A stretch of DNA of 64,000 nucleotides, taken from NCBI RefSeq assembly GCF_016056295.1, contig NZ_JAECZB010000003.1, positions 111,897 to 175,896 on the forward strand, written 5' to 3'. This DNA is from Atlanticothrix silvestris CENA357. GTDB lineage: Bacteria > Cyanobacteriota > Cyanobacteriia > Cyanobacteriales > Nostocaceae. Positions 52,555 to 63,239 of this stretch are shown here, in pieces; the stretch's first letter is position 1, and each line of letters opens with the position of its first letter. The notes below the pieces were generated by a model that saw only the letters and a program-made list of their open reading frames with translations, was not told where the DNA came from and searched no databases. The translations under genes were made by a program, and so were the position numbers.

Positions 52555-53056
52555 CTTTAATAGCGTTAATTAAGTTTGGCAAACTTAGACCCACAAGCTG
52601 TATATAGAAGTTGGAATAAGTAATATTAAACTCCTCTTATATTCGTCTCTAAATGTGTCTAATCGTTATAAAAACAGGAAATAAACACTTATCTATGCAC
52701 GTAGCATATATATTTTATTATATAAATAATTATAATTATTAGATTTTATTATTTATAAAATTGATGATTCATCACGTAGACTCTATATACTATAGAAGTT
52801 TAGTTTCATCAGTTAATGTAAATCCATCAATTTCAAATAAATAAGTTGAGCTTATGAAAATATTTTTGGACAATTCATAAATGAATTTACTTAAAGCTTG
52901 GCTATAAAATTAACCAAATCGAAAGTTAAATATTCAGATTTTATTGTCATGCCAATTCTATGTGAAGCTGTGCTTTATACACACATACTTTGTACGGCAT
53001 TGCTAGAAGACTAAAGCTAGCGGGTCAAAAACAAAGCTTTTAGAAGCAGGCAAATT
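52555..53056. other. AT-rich divergent intergenic region
   Basis: 500 bp between the divergent beta-barrel and FecR-domain genes. Very AT-rich, with runs of TTATTATATAAATAATTATA near 52715-52760. No gene seen; likely holds both promoters. Confidence 0.4.
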
Positions 53057-54385
<1,329 letters not shown>

Positions 54386-54450
54386 ATTATGCAAAAAAAG
54401 TGCAACCAAAAAAGACTTTTATCAGCACTTATTACTAACTATCTACAGCC

Positions 54451-55086
54451 TTGCAATACATTTATCTCCACGGCTTTGCTTCCAGCCCTAAATCTGCCAA
54501 AGCGCAAGACATAGGCGATCGCTTTGCTAAAATACAGACAAAACTAAAAATTCCCGATTTAAACGCTGGCGACTTTTCTCAATTGACTATTACTCGTCAG
54601 CTAACTCAAGTTGCATTAGAGTTTCCTGATGATTCTCTACCAGTAACGCTAATTGGTTCAAGTTTGGGTGGTTTAACTTCTGTTTATTTGGGGCAAAAAT
54701 ACCCGCAAGTACAACGTCTTGTGCTGCTAGCACCAGCTTTTGGCTTTTTATCCCATTGGTTGCCTAAGCTAAAAGATGAAGAGTTGCAGCGTTGGCAACA
54801 AGAAAAGCATCTCATGATCTACCACTATGGGGAAAGGCGATCGCTGCCTCTAAGTTACAATTTCGTAACAGATGCGACTCAATACAAAGAGAAAATTTTA
54901 CAACTTCCCATTCCCACCTTAATTTTGCATGGAAAACAAGACGAGGTGATTCCGATTGTAGCCAGTCGAGACTTTGCGAGATCACGTCCTTGGGTAGAAT
55001 TAGTTGAACTCGATAGTGATCATGGTTTGGGTAATGTTATGGAAGAAATTTGGCAAGCAATTTGCCTCTTTTGTCAGTTACATTGA
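54451..55086 (+). CDS. YqiA/YcfP family alpha/beta hydrolase (esterase)
   Basis: A 211-aa UPF0227-type hydrolase. N-terminal IYLHGFASSPKSAKAQ; nucleophile elbow GSSLGG (Ser71); acid in LHGKQDEVIP; and catalytic His in LDSDHGLGN. TTG start at 54451, without strong ribosome-binding site. It follows the FecR gene by 65 bp on the same strand and could be read through from it. Substrate unknown. Confidence 0.9.
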   Translation: MQYIYLHGFASSPKSAKAQDIGDRFAKIQTKLKIPDLNAGDFSQLTITRQLTQVALEFPDDSLPVTLIGSSLGGLTSVYLGQKYPQVQRLVLLAPAFGFLSHWLPKLKDEELQRWQQEKHLMIYHYGERRSLPLSYNFVTDATQYKEKILQLPIPTLILHGKQDEVIPIVASRDFARSRPWVELVELDSDHGLGNVMEEIWQAICLFCQLH

Positions 55087-55140
55087 AGCTGTAAAATGTG
55101 AAATTCTAAACTAATGTCCTTAGTCAGTAGTCAAACATAA

Positions 55141-55260
55141 ACAACTGACAACACTTCGACCCTTCGGCAAAGCTCAGGGCAACGCAAGCTACTTCGGCTG
55201 CGCTCAGTACAAGTCAGTGCATCGCTGACAACTAACAACTGACAACTGACAACTGACAAT
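55141..55260. repeat. Dispersed repeat upstream of hisC
   Basis: Contains CTTCGACCCTTCGGCAAAGC, a GCTACTTCGGCTGCGCTCAG block and then four ACAACTGAC units. These are typical dispersed Nostoc intergenic repeats; a related ACTGACAACTGAC array is at 2708. It occupies the promoter-proximal region of hisC. Confidence 0.7.
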
Positions 55261-55268
55261 TAATTACT

Positions 55269-56417
55269 ATGCTTCCTTTCATTCGCTCAGATTTAGCTCA
55301 ATTAACAGCTTATAAGCCCCACCCTAGCAGCGATAACGCCGAACCAGTTCCCACGCAACTAGATCGACTAGATACGAATGAAAGCCCCTATGATTTGCCA
55401 CCTCAGTTAAAAGAAAAGCTGGCCTGGACATATCAGCAGGTAATTGAAACAAATCGTTATCCCGATGGTGGACATGAGACACTTAAAGATGCGATCGCTG
55501 AATACGTTAATGAGTCAGCTGCTCTTTTAGCATCTTCTTTTACTGCTGCGAATATTTCTGTTGGCAATGGTTCAGATGAACTGATTCGCTCTTTATTAAT
55601 CGCTACTTGTTTAGGGGGAGAAGGTTCAATTTTAGTTGCCAATCCTACTTTCTCTATGTACGGAATTTTGGCCAAAACTTTGGGTATTCCTGTCATAGGG
55701 GTGGGTAGAAATGAAGAAAATTTTGAAATTGACTTAAAGGCTGCACAATCTGCCATAGAACAAACTCAAAATCCTCCAATACGGGTGGTTTTCGTTGTGC
55801 ATCCTAATTCTCCTACTGCTAATGCTCTCACAGCGGCAGAGTTAGCATGGTTAAAAAGTCTAAGCGCAGAGATTTTGGTGGTAATTGATGAAGCTTACTT
55901 TGAATTTAGCCAAAATACCTTAGTTGGAGAATTAATACAGCATCCGAATTGGGTAATACTACGTACTTTTTCTAAAGCTTTCCGGTTAGCTGCTCTTCGA
56001 GTTGGCTATTGTGTTGCCCATCCAGAAGCGATCGCTATTTTAGAAAAAGTCCGCTTACCCTATAATCTTCCTAGCTTCTCAATAGCCGCAGCCTTAGTTG
56101 CTTTGCAAAACCGCCAACTTTTGCTTGAGTCAATTCCCCAAATCCTGAATGAACGAGCCAAGCTCATCAAAGTTTTATCAGATGACCCAACATTACAACT
56201 CACCCAAAGTGCTGCTAACTTTATTTTCCTGCGTCTTAAATTAAATATCTCTCACCCCAAAGATGCTACTGTGAAAAATATTCACTCTCAACTCAGGCAA
56301 CTTGGTACTCTTGTACGCGAGATTAGCGGAGGATTACGAATTACAGTTGGTGCGCCTGAGGAGAACACTCGTACCCTGAATCGAGTACAAGCTGTTTTGG
56401 CAAATTTGAAATCTTAA
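55269..56417 (+). CDS. hisC: Histidinol-phosphate aminotransferase
   Basis: A 382-aa PLP-dependent class I/II aminotransferase. Signatures: [12 protein letters not shown] at the N-terminus, [37 protein letters not shown], and the PLP-Lys motif [16 protein letters not shown] (Lys236). Catalyses the eighth step of histidine biosynthesis; hisC paralogues may also act on phenylalanine or tyrosine. Not in a his operon, as usual in cyanobacteria. Confidence 0.93.
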   Translation: MLPFIRSDLAQLTAYKPHPSSDNAEPVPTQLDRLDTNESPYDLPPQLKEKLAWTYQQVIETNRYPDGGHETLKDAIAEYVNESAALLASSFTAANISVGNGSDELIRSLLIATCLGGEGSILVANPTFSMYGILAKTLGIPVIGVGRNEENFEIDLKAAQSAIEQTQNPPIRVVFVVHPNSPTANALTAAELAWLKSLSAEILVVIDEAYFEFSQNTLVGELIQHPNWVILRTFSKAFRLAALRVGYCVAHPEAIAILEKVRLPYNLPSFSIAAALVALQNRQLLLESIPQILNERAKLIKVLSDDPTLQLTQSAANFIFLRLKLNISHPKDATVKNIHSQLRQLGTLVREISGGLRITVGAPEENTRTLNRVQAVLANLKS

Positions 56418-56500
56418 ATTTTATTTATAATGTCAAGTTAAATTAATACACTCTAAACAATTGTAATAATTACTTGAGCCATAAACTCTTAGGAATGTAG

Positions 56501-57055
56501 TTAGTAATTAAGCCTACAGTTTACATCGTTGCCTATACGACGAACTAATCCCACGGTTTGTGGTAGTACACCAACTAAAAGGGCAAAGGCAGCATCAGGA
56601 AGATTAGCCACAATTTCTGGCGGGAAGTATTGTTCAAATTGATCTAAAATTTTCTGAACTCTCTGCTGGGGAATAGGGTTTTCTGTAATTTGTTTAATCA
56701 ACCGAATCCATTGTCGCCTAATCAAGTAAGCCTTTTGGCGCTCCTCATAAGATTCGGGAGTCAACAAAGATAGGTTTCCTATAGACAACACCCTTTGGCA
56801 ATCACAATCGTAATCTCCGCCAACCGCAGCTCCTGGCCCAGCAAATTCTGCATGGTAGCGCTTAAAAAGTATTAACCCATTACGTTTACGACTATTGACA
56901 ATGAAAATTTTTCCACTGTGCAGAGTTGTAAGTATATCCGAGCCAGGTGATTGCTCAGTTCCATCTGGCATGACAAGATGATGAAGGAAACTTGTGTCAG
57001 GGTAATAAGTTGATACCATAGCGGTTCGATAGCGTTGGCGCTTTTCGCTATCCAT
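56501..57055 (-). CDS. Conserved cyanobacterial hypothetical protein
   Basis: A 184-aa soluble protein I cannot place in a family. N-terminal MDSEKRQRYRTAMVSTYYPD, a middle part with a GPGAAVGGDYDCDC motif (two close Cys, possible metal site), and a helical C-terminus (QQRVQKILDQFEQYFPPEIV; FALLVGVLPQTVGLVRRIG). Composition, length and codon use support a real gene. Followed upstream by an 860-bp AT-rich gap. Confidence 0.6.
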   Translation of the reverse strand: MDSEKRQRYRTAMVSTYYPDTSFLHHLVMPDGTEQSPGSDILTTLHSGKIFIVNSRKRNGLILFKRYHAEFAGPGAAVGGDYDCDCQRVLSIGNLSLLTPESYEERQKAYLIRRQWIRLIKQITENPIPQQRVQKILDQFEQYFPPEIVANLPDAAFALLVGVLPQTVGLVRRIGNDVNCRLNY

Positions 57056-57918
57056 GTTTTCTTAAATTTTTGAGTAATTTGGTAGTCTTATGCACTTACA
57101 AAGGGTGGTTGCTATTAAATTAAATCCAGATTTTTAATTTGCCTTATTATCAAGAATTTATCGGTCAATTTGAACTGACACATAAATAAATAGGCATCTC
57201 CCAAGTAATTTAGGCAATTATTATTGAGTAATCATATTTTATGAGATCTAATCGGATTTGTCTCCAAATTAAAGTTTAATTTTATTAAAGTTTTTATAAA
57301 GACGAATATCTTAAATACAAAGTTATCATGAGGAATTAATTTTTTATCCAGTGTATTTCTACTGAATAACTTTATTATAGTCTATTCTTAATCATTTGAA
57401 AAATTTACATTTTTAGCCATTTAAATAAATCAACATAATATGTTATGGAAGAGTCAAAATATTTGAGCAGACTATATTTTTTATATTTTGTAAGGATAAT
57501 TATATGAAGACTATGAAGGTGAGACACAAAACATTGGTTGAATAGCTAAACCGACTTATATTAAGGATTTTAACAGATAGAAGCTTCAGGTAAACGCCGC
57601 ATAGCTAAGCATGAAGTAAGATTATTGAGTGAAGTAATGAGGGGCAATAATCAAACCAAGGAGGTTTGACATCATAGCTTCAATAATTAAGCTAAAAAAT
57701 AGATGATAGTTTTTATTTACCTATAGTTTTATTCTTTTTTTAAAATTAAATAAATTCATATACTGTATTGCCCAGATTGTCCAAGCTGTAAATTGTATAT
57801 CTAGGCAAGGTAATGATAAAATAATTCATAGGAATTAACTTAGTAGTTAGCCTTAAGAGTGATTGCAACACTGATTTAGCATTAGAAAATACTTTAAAAG
57901 CTGAGTTTGGCTCTATTC
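57056..57918. other. Long AT-rich gap, no gene seen
   Basis: 863 bp with only very short frames. Two small hairpins are visible: ATTATTG/CAATAAT (about 57621-57652) and CAAACC-AAGGA-GGTTTG (57652-57668), the latter exposing AAGGAGG in its loop and stem. Could hold a small RNA or a decayed gene; nothing firm. Confidence 0.4.
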
Positions 57919-58569
57919 TTAAATCGACTCGGCACTCAAAGGCTTATGTAGTAATATCTGACGAGAGCGTCTGAGAAGGAAGGGATTCCAATTAGACTCT
58001 ACTTTATCTACCTTATATCCCAGCTTGAAATAAAGCTGTCGTGCCTGACAGTTATTTTCTAAAACATGTAGATACAAGTCGTGAAACCCCCATTCTTGGG
58101 AGACCTGTTGGCAGCTAGTAAGTAATCCTGAGGCCACACCATGCCTACGATATTTAGGGTGAACAGCTAAATTAGAAATATAAGGAAAACTTCTGCCAAC
58201 TTGCATCCACGAATCAGTAAAGCGCACACCTAGTTCTACAGTTCCTAGTAATTTGTGAGTCGTGTTAGTAATATCAACAGCTACCAAGCAAACTTGATGG
58301 GGTGCTGGTGATAACAGGCGATGTCTGAGGTCTTCGTAAATTCCTAAACGTAGTAAGGGAAAAGCCCATCCCCACAAACCATCTTGGGAGTGAAAGCTTT
58401 CAGCAATGATTTGAGCAACACCATTAAAATCAGCAGGTGTAGCCGCACGAATTTGGAATTCGCAAGGAGCTTGTTCGGCAGCTGCCACTCGCTCTTGGTA
58501 ATATGGATCAAAAAACCAGGATGTCAAGATTAGTTCAGTATTGATGAAATTCAACGAAAATATTTTCAA
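57919..58569 (-). CDS. GNAT family N-acetyltransferase
   Basis: A 216-aa protein with one GNAT domain (about 40-205). N-terminal IRAATPADFNGVAQIIAESF; acetyl-CoA pyrophosphate loop in NLAVHPKYRRHGVASGLL (R/QxxGxA); and C-terminal YLHVLENNCQARQLYFKLGY. Substrate unknown; many such cyanobacterial GNATs are RimI-like. Intact and of usual length. Confidence 0.9.
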   Translation of the reverse strand: MKIFSLNFINTELILTSWFFDPYYQERVAAAEQAPCEFQIRAATPADFNGVAQIIAESFHSQDGLWGWAFPLLRLGIYEDLRHRLLSPAPHQVCLVAVDITNTTHKLLGTVELGVRFTDSWMQVGRSFPYISNLAVHPKYRRHGVASGLLTSCQQVSQEWGFHDLYLHVLENNCQARQLYFKLGYKVDKVESNWNPFLLRRSRQILLHKPLSAESI

Positions 58570-58912
58570 ATATCCTAGAACATTGCATGAGCTATATGAA
58601 AACTAAAATCAGCCTAAAACATTGAAATTACAGTAGCATTAAAATTTAGCAGTTGGTTTAGCAAAACCAACAGAGTACAAGAGTTGGTAGGTTGCACTCC
58701 AAAAACCTATAAGCTTCTTTTCAAGAGCTTTAAGTCTATTTCTTTATTTTATAAGCATTATAGAGACGGGCAATATCGCTACTGGCTGTTCTGCTCCTGT
58801 TGCTAAAACCTACTCAAAGACATCCTCTTGATTTAAACAGGTATAGGAGCATGGAAAAAAGGGAAAAATTTGTTTTTAGATGAGTCAGTAAGATAAATAA
58901 AATGTCTTGTCT
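58570..58912. other. Intergenic region, no gene seen
   Basis: 340 bp upstream of the GNAT gene; presumably contains its promoter. No structure of note beyond AT-rich tracts. Confidence 0.35.
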
Positions 58913-59173
58913 TTACCCTAAGCCACCGCCTTTAGGTTTGGGTTTATCTTGCCTGCTCCCCGGCTTTTTTTGCTGACATCCTTGAAGCTCATTATTTTTC
59001 CAATACTCGGTATCCAATCCCTCTTAAACGTTCTCTGTTGCAGTCCTTAATGATTTCGGAAATTGCCGCTACACTAATACCAGTTTCGATGCTCTAGCAA
59101 TTTACTGAGTTTCGGATAAATCTGGTATTGAGGTAAAAATTCCCAATTTCCTAGCTCGTGCCACTGCTATCAC
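58913..59173 (-). pseudogene. Decayed gene with two frame breaks, unknown family
   Basis: Three overlapping minus-strand frames read as one protein once two shifts are allowed: from GTG 59173 IAVARARKLGIFTSIPDLSE, then ETGISVAAISEIIKDCNRER and LRGIGYRVLEKN, then NELQGCQQKKPGSRQDKPKP ending GGGLG at 58913. The text has normal protein-like composition, a helix-turn-helix-like middle, and ends as a real C-terminus would. I do not recognise the family. The breaks sit at a TAA and at an A-run (AAAAATAATG). Confidence 0.5.
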
Positions 59174-59267
59174 TCATATTTCTAGTTGCTAAATTGGAAA
59201 GGGGTACTTGTCTAATAGTATACTTTGGCTTTAAATCTGATTGTTGTTATATTGCTGACTATACCAA

Positions 59268-59507
59268 ATGAATGCCATAAATAAAATTCACCAGAAAGTG
59301 TTAGTGCAACAGCTGCAACGGGAAAACTTAATATGCAGCTTTATGTGGTTTTTTCAGCCAGTCTTAAAGGCTGTGTACCTTATTGAACAGTTATCGCCGG
59401 AAGTGAGGAGAGATTTGGCAAGCAAGTACCAGCTTTATAAAACGGAAACTGATTTTGATCTCAATTGCCCTTTACTAGAGCAATTGACAATCAGTACAAG
59501 CCATTGA
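59268..59507 (+). CDS. Small hypothetical protein, doubtful
   Basis: A 79-codon frame with ATG, upstream of cyaC: NAINKIHQKVLVQQLQRENL, ICSFMWFFQPVLKAVYLIEQ, LSPEVRRDLASKYQLYKTET. Composition is protein-like with an amphipathic helix. No ribosome-binding site and no family recognised. It may be a real small gene or chance. Confidence 0.35.
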   Translation: MNAINKIHQKVLVQQLQRENLICSFMWFFQPVLKAVYLIEQLSPEVRRDLASKYQLYKTETDFDLNCPLLEQLTISTSH

Positions 59508-59661
59508 GGCAAATCACTGTGAGTAAATGCTTTTACACTCAGCAGTCATGTAACCAAACAGCCTTATTGGCCGAAATGCTCTGCTCTTACCTGACTCAGA
59601 AACATTCCCACCTGATCAGATTATTCTTTACCCAACTGCTGTTGCAGCAGGAAAGCGGTGC

Positions 59662-62600
59662 ATGAAATCCCAAGTAAACAGTAAGCCCAAAATTTTGGTT
59701 GTTGATGATGAACCAGACAACCTTGACTTGCTTTACCGCACCTTTTATCGCGACTATCAGGTGCTGAGGGCAACCTCTGGCCCCGCAGCACTGGATTTAC
59801 TGGCGCAAGAAGGAGAGGTTTCAGTGATCATCTCTGATCAGCGGATGCCAATCATGAGCGGTACAGAATTTTTGAGCCTGACAGCTACTCAATATCCCGA
59901 TATTATCCGAATTATTTTAACTGGCTACACTGATGTCGAAGATTTAGTGGAAGCAATCAACGCTGGTAAAGTATTCAAATATGTAACAAAACCGTGGGAA
60001 GCAGAGGAACTCAAAGGTGTTGTACGCCAAGCTTTAGATACCCACAATGTCCTTAAAGCCCGTACCCGTGAGTTGACCCGCACACTACGCCAGGAATCAC
60101 TGCTGAATACCGTTACAAATACAATTCGCAGTGCCTTAGACTATCGACAAATTTTGCAAGCAATTGTTGATACAGTCGGTCACATGTTGGAAGTAGATGT
60201 CTGCCTTTTACGTCCCTTTCAAGATGAACAGTTGGTGGATGAAGGATTCATTTACCAGAAGGTTTACAAGGAGACGGTAGAAGGAGTAGAGGAAGATAGG
60301 GAAGTAACATCTTCTTCATCTATTTTTCCTTCTTCTTCTTTGCTAGCTCAAACAGTTTGGGAAACCCGCGAAGTTCAGGTAATTCATGAAGTAATAGGTG
60401 ACGATCGCCTCCAAGGCGAAACGCCCGAATTACGTCAACGAGCAGCAGCTTTTACTATCGCTAATATCTACTCTAGTTTAGTTGTACCCCTAATTTGTCA
60501 ACAAGAATTGATGGCAGTGTTGGCATTGCACCAATGCTACCAGCCACGCATTTGGGGCAAGGAGGAAGTGCAATTAGTATTGATGGTAGCGGATCAAGCT
60601 GCTTTAGCTTTGTCTCAAGCTTATGCCTACGAACAGGTACGTGCCCTTGCCAAGCGAGAAGGTTTAATTAATACAATTACTACTGCAATTCGCTCTAGCC
60701 TAGATCCTGAAGATATTTTTGCGGCTATTACTCATCAACTGGGACAAGCTTTACAAGTAGATGGCTGTATATTGTCTTTATGGACAGAAGAAGATGAGTT
60801 TGTCCATTGTGTGGGCTTATATGACAGTTCTCAACATTTTGAGAATACCCAAGCGCCAGCCCAAAAGAAAAATTTAAGTAGCAATCATGATATTGTAACT
60901 CAAGAATTACCCCATTCTCAAGCACCTATAAAGGAAAATCCCATCCTGCAAGAGATTTTGCAAACACATGAGCCGGTGGTAATTGCTGATATGAGTAATT
61001 GTTCCTCAGCAATTAAAGGGTTTGATTTGCCTTTAAAAATGCCAGCGCGATCGCTCATGGTCGTCCCCTTATTGGCTGATGCCAAATGCATTGGTAGTAT
61101 TACTCTGCGGCAAGGAAACAAAGCAAGACAGTGGGTAACATCTGATATCCAGTTGGCTAAAGCAGTAGCAGCTCAAGCAGCGATCGCTGTACAACAATCA
61201 CGCCTGTACCAAAAAACTCGTGAGCAAGCTGAACGTTTGTTACAGCTAGATAAACAAAAAACCGAATTTTTTCAAAATATTTCCCATGAATTCCGTACTC
61301 CCATTACTTTGATTCAAGGGCCTTTAGAGTCAGCAGTAAGTTCTGGTGAAGGATTATCTTACGCCCAAAGTGCGATCGCTCTACGTAACTCCCGCCGCTT
61401 ACTAAGACTGGTAAACCAACTACTAGATCTACAACGTCTGGATGCTGGGAGGATGCAGCCTAATTTCCGTCCTTGTGATTTAGTCGAAGTTATCAGTCAA
61501 ATTGTTGAGTCGTTTCGCCCCTACTGTGAAAAAAAGGAATTGCATCTTGTTACTGAGATGGATGAATGTCCTAAAGTTTACTTAGATATGGAAAAATTTG
61601 ACAAAGTAGTTTATAACCTACTGTCAAACGCCATGAAGTTTACTCCAGAGAGAGGCACAATCAGCATCAAACTTCAATCCACAGAAAATCATTGCATATT
61701 GCAAGTACAAGATACAGGAATCGGTATTGTTAAAGAGCAAATTCCTCACTTATTTGAGCGTTTCCGCCAAGCTGAAGGTTCAGAGAATCGCTCTTATGAA
61801 GGTAGTGGTCTGGGTTTAGCTTTAGTCAAAGAATTAGTAGAATTGCATGGCGGCAAAGTAACTGTAGAATCAGTTTACGGCGAAGGTACTACCTTTACTT
61901 TATGGCTGGTTATTGGAAATTCTCATTTACCCATACAACAAGTATTAGAAACTCCTGTTGAACTGAACACAAGTCGCGCTAGCGTGGAATTGGCTGATTT
62001 AGAACTGGTAGAGCCAACCACAGACAATATTGAAAATATTACTAAAAAAGACTTAATACCCGATTCTGGCACTCAACCCTCAACAAGCACTCAACAATCT
62101 ATTTTAGTTGTAGACGATAACCCAGATTTGCGAACTTACGTATCTGATATACTCCGCCGTAACGGCTATCAAGTCCGGACAGGTCGTAATGGTGATGAAG
62201 GGTTCAAAATAGCTCAGGAAGTTTTACCCAGCTTAATTGTTACTGACTTAATGATGCCTTTGGTAACAGGGCTAGAAATGATTCGGATGATACGTAATGA
62301 GGAAAAGCTGAAAGGGATACCAGTAATTTTACTCACAGCAAAAATTGACGAAGAAACTCGCATCGAAAGTACTGAACATGGTGCAGATGCTTATTTAGCA
62401 AAACCGTTTAATGATCGGGAACTTCTAGCAGAAGTTAGGAATCTTTTAGCTTTAAAAGCCAATGAACGAAGAGTTTTGGAGCTAAATACTTATCTAACAG
62501 AATCGGTACTCAAGCGATTTTTGCCTTCTGTATTAGTGCAAAAAGCCGCAACTGGAGATTTGACTTTAGATTTACGCCCAGAACCGCGTTTAATTACAGT

Positions 62601-63174
62601 TTTATTTAGCGATATCGTTGGTTTTACTCAGCTAGCAAATACACTCAGATCGCGACGAGTGGCAGAGTTACTAAATGAATATTTAGAAGCAATGACTAAA
62701 GCTGTATTTGACAATGGCGGTACTGTAGATAAATTTATGGGAGACGCTATTTTAGCTTTATATGGAGCGCCAGAAGAACTCACCCCCAACGAACAGGCAC
62801 GACGTGCTGTCAATACAGCAAGAGCAATGCAACGCTCACTTGCTGTATTAAATCAACGTTGGCGCGACCAAGGTATATTTGACTCCGATGGACTTAGTGG
62901 CGTACAGTTCCGCTGTGGTATTCACCAAGGTACAGCAGTTGTAGGTATGTTCGGTAGTGCTGAACGTGCTGATTATACAGCCATTGGGCCTAGTGTAAAT
63001 ATTGCTGCTAGATTACAATCTGCTGCAATTCCCGGCACTATCCTGGTTTCTGCTGCTGTGGCAGATTATTTGCAAGACGAAGAAATTACTAAAGGTAGCC
63101 CGCTAAAACTCAAGGGAGTAGATGAAACAGTTCTCACCTTTGCTGTCACGCCAGAATTAATAGTTAATCGCTAA
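59662..63174 (+). CDS. cyaC: CyaC-type hybrid: receiver-GAF-GAF-histidine kinase-receiver-adenylate cyclase
   Basis: 1170 aa. Domains in order: receiver (ILVVDDEPDNLDL, Asp59 in IISDQRMP); two GAF domains (about 150-320 and 340-515); histidine kinase with His542 in FFQNISHEFRTPITL, N-box LLSNAMKFTPE and G-boxes GIGIVKEQIPHLFERF and GSGLGLALVK; second receiver (Asp862 in IVTDLMMP); and a class III cyclase with metal Asp984 in VLFSDIVGFTQL, MGDAILALYGAPE and GPSVNIAARL. This is the architecture of CyaC, the main light-responsive adenylate cyclase of Anabaena and Spirulina, whose kinase regulates the cyclase through the second receiver. cAMP would act through SyCrp-type regulators. ATG at 59662. 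Confidence 0.92.
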   Translation: MKSQVNSKPKILVVDDEPDNLDLLYRTFYRDYQVLRATSGPAALDLLAQEGEVSVIISDQRMPIMSGTEFLSLTATQYPDIIRIILTGYTDVEDLVEAINAGKVFKYVTKPWEAEELKGVVRQALDTHNVLKARTRELTRTLRQESLLNTVTNTIRSALDYRQILQAIVDTVGHMLEVDVCLLRPFQDEQLVDEGFIYQKVYKETVEGVEEDREVTSSSSIFPSSSLLAQTVWETREVQVIHEVIGDDRLQGETPELRQRAAAFTIANIYSSLVVPLICQQELMAVLALHQCYQPRIWGKEEVQLVLMVADQAALALSQAYAYEQVRALAKREGLINTITTAIRSSLDPEDIFAAITHQLGQALQVDGCILSLWTEEDEFVHCVGLYDSSQHFENTQAPAQKKNLSSNHDIVTQELPHSQAPIKENPILQEILQTHEPVVIADMSNCSSAIKGFDLPLKMPARSLMVVPLLADAKCIGSITLRQGNKARQWVTSDIQLAKAVAAQAAIAVQQSRLYQKTREQAERLLQLDKQKTEFFQNISHEFRTPITLIQGPLESAVSSGEGLSYAQSAIALRNSRRLLRLVNQLLDLQRLDAGRMQPNFRPCDLVEVISQIVESFRPYCEKKELHLVTEMDECPKVYLDMEKFDKVVYNLLSNAMKFTPERGTISIKLQSTENHCILQVQDTGIGIVKEQIPHLFERFRQAEGSENRSYEGSGLGLALVKELVELHGGKVTVESVYGEGTTFTLWLVIGNSHLPIQQVLETPVELNTSRASVELADLELVEPTTDNIENITKKDLIPDSGTQPSTSTQQSILVVDDNPDLRTYVSDILRRNGYQVRTGRNGDEGFKIAQEVLPSLIVTDLMMPLVTGLEMIRMIRNEEKLKGIPVILLTAKIDEETRIESTEHGADAYLAKPFNDRELLAEVRNLLALKANERRVLELNTYLTESVLKRFLPSVLVQKAATGDLTLDLRPEPRLITVLFSDIVGFTQLANTLRSRRVAELLNEYLEAMTKAVFDNGGTVDKFMGDAILALYGAPEELTPNEQARRAVNTARAMQRSLAVLNQRWRDQGIFDSDGLSGVQFRCGIHQGTAVVGMFGSAERADYTAIGPSVNIAARLQSAAIPGTILVSAAVADYLQDEEITKGSPLKLKGVDETVLTFAVTPELIVNR

Positions 63175-63239
63175 AATTTAAACTGGATCTTAAATCGTTA
63201 GCAGCACAAGCACCGAATCATATCTGGTTTCAAATTTAT

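Noticed and set aside
59465..59665. 66-codon frame overlapping the cyaC start by 4 nt
   Set aside because: Overlaps another doubtful frame, lacks an ATG-proximal ribosome-binding site and shows no recognisable domain; not strong enough to call.
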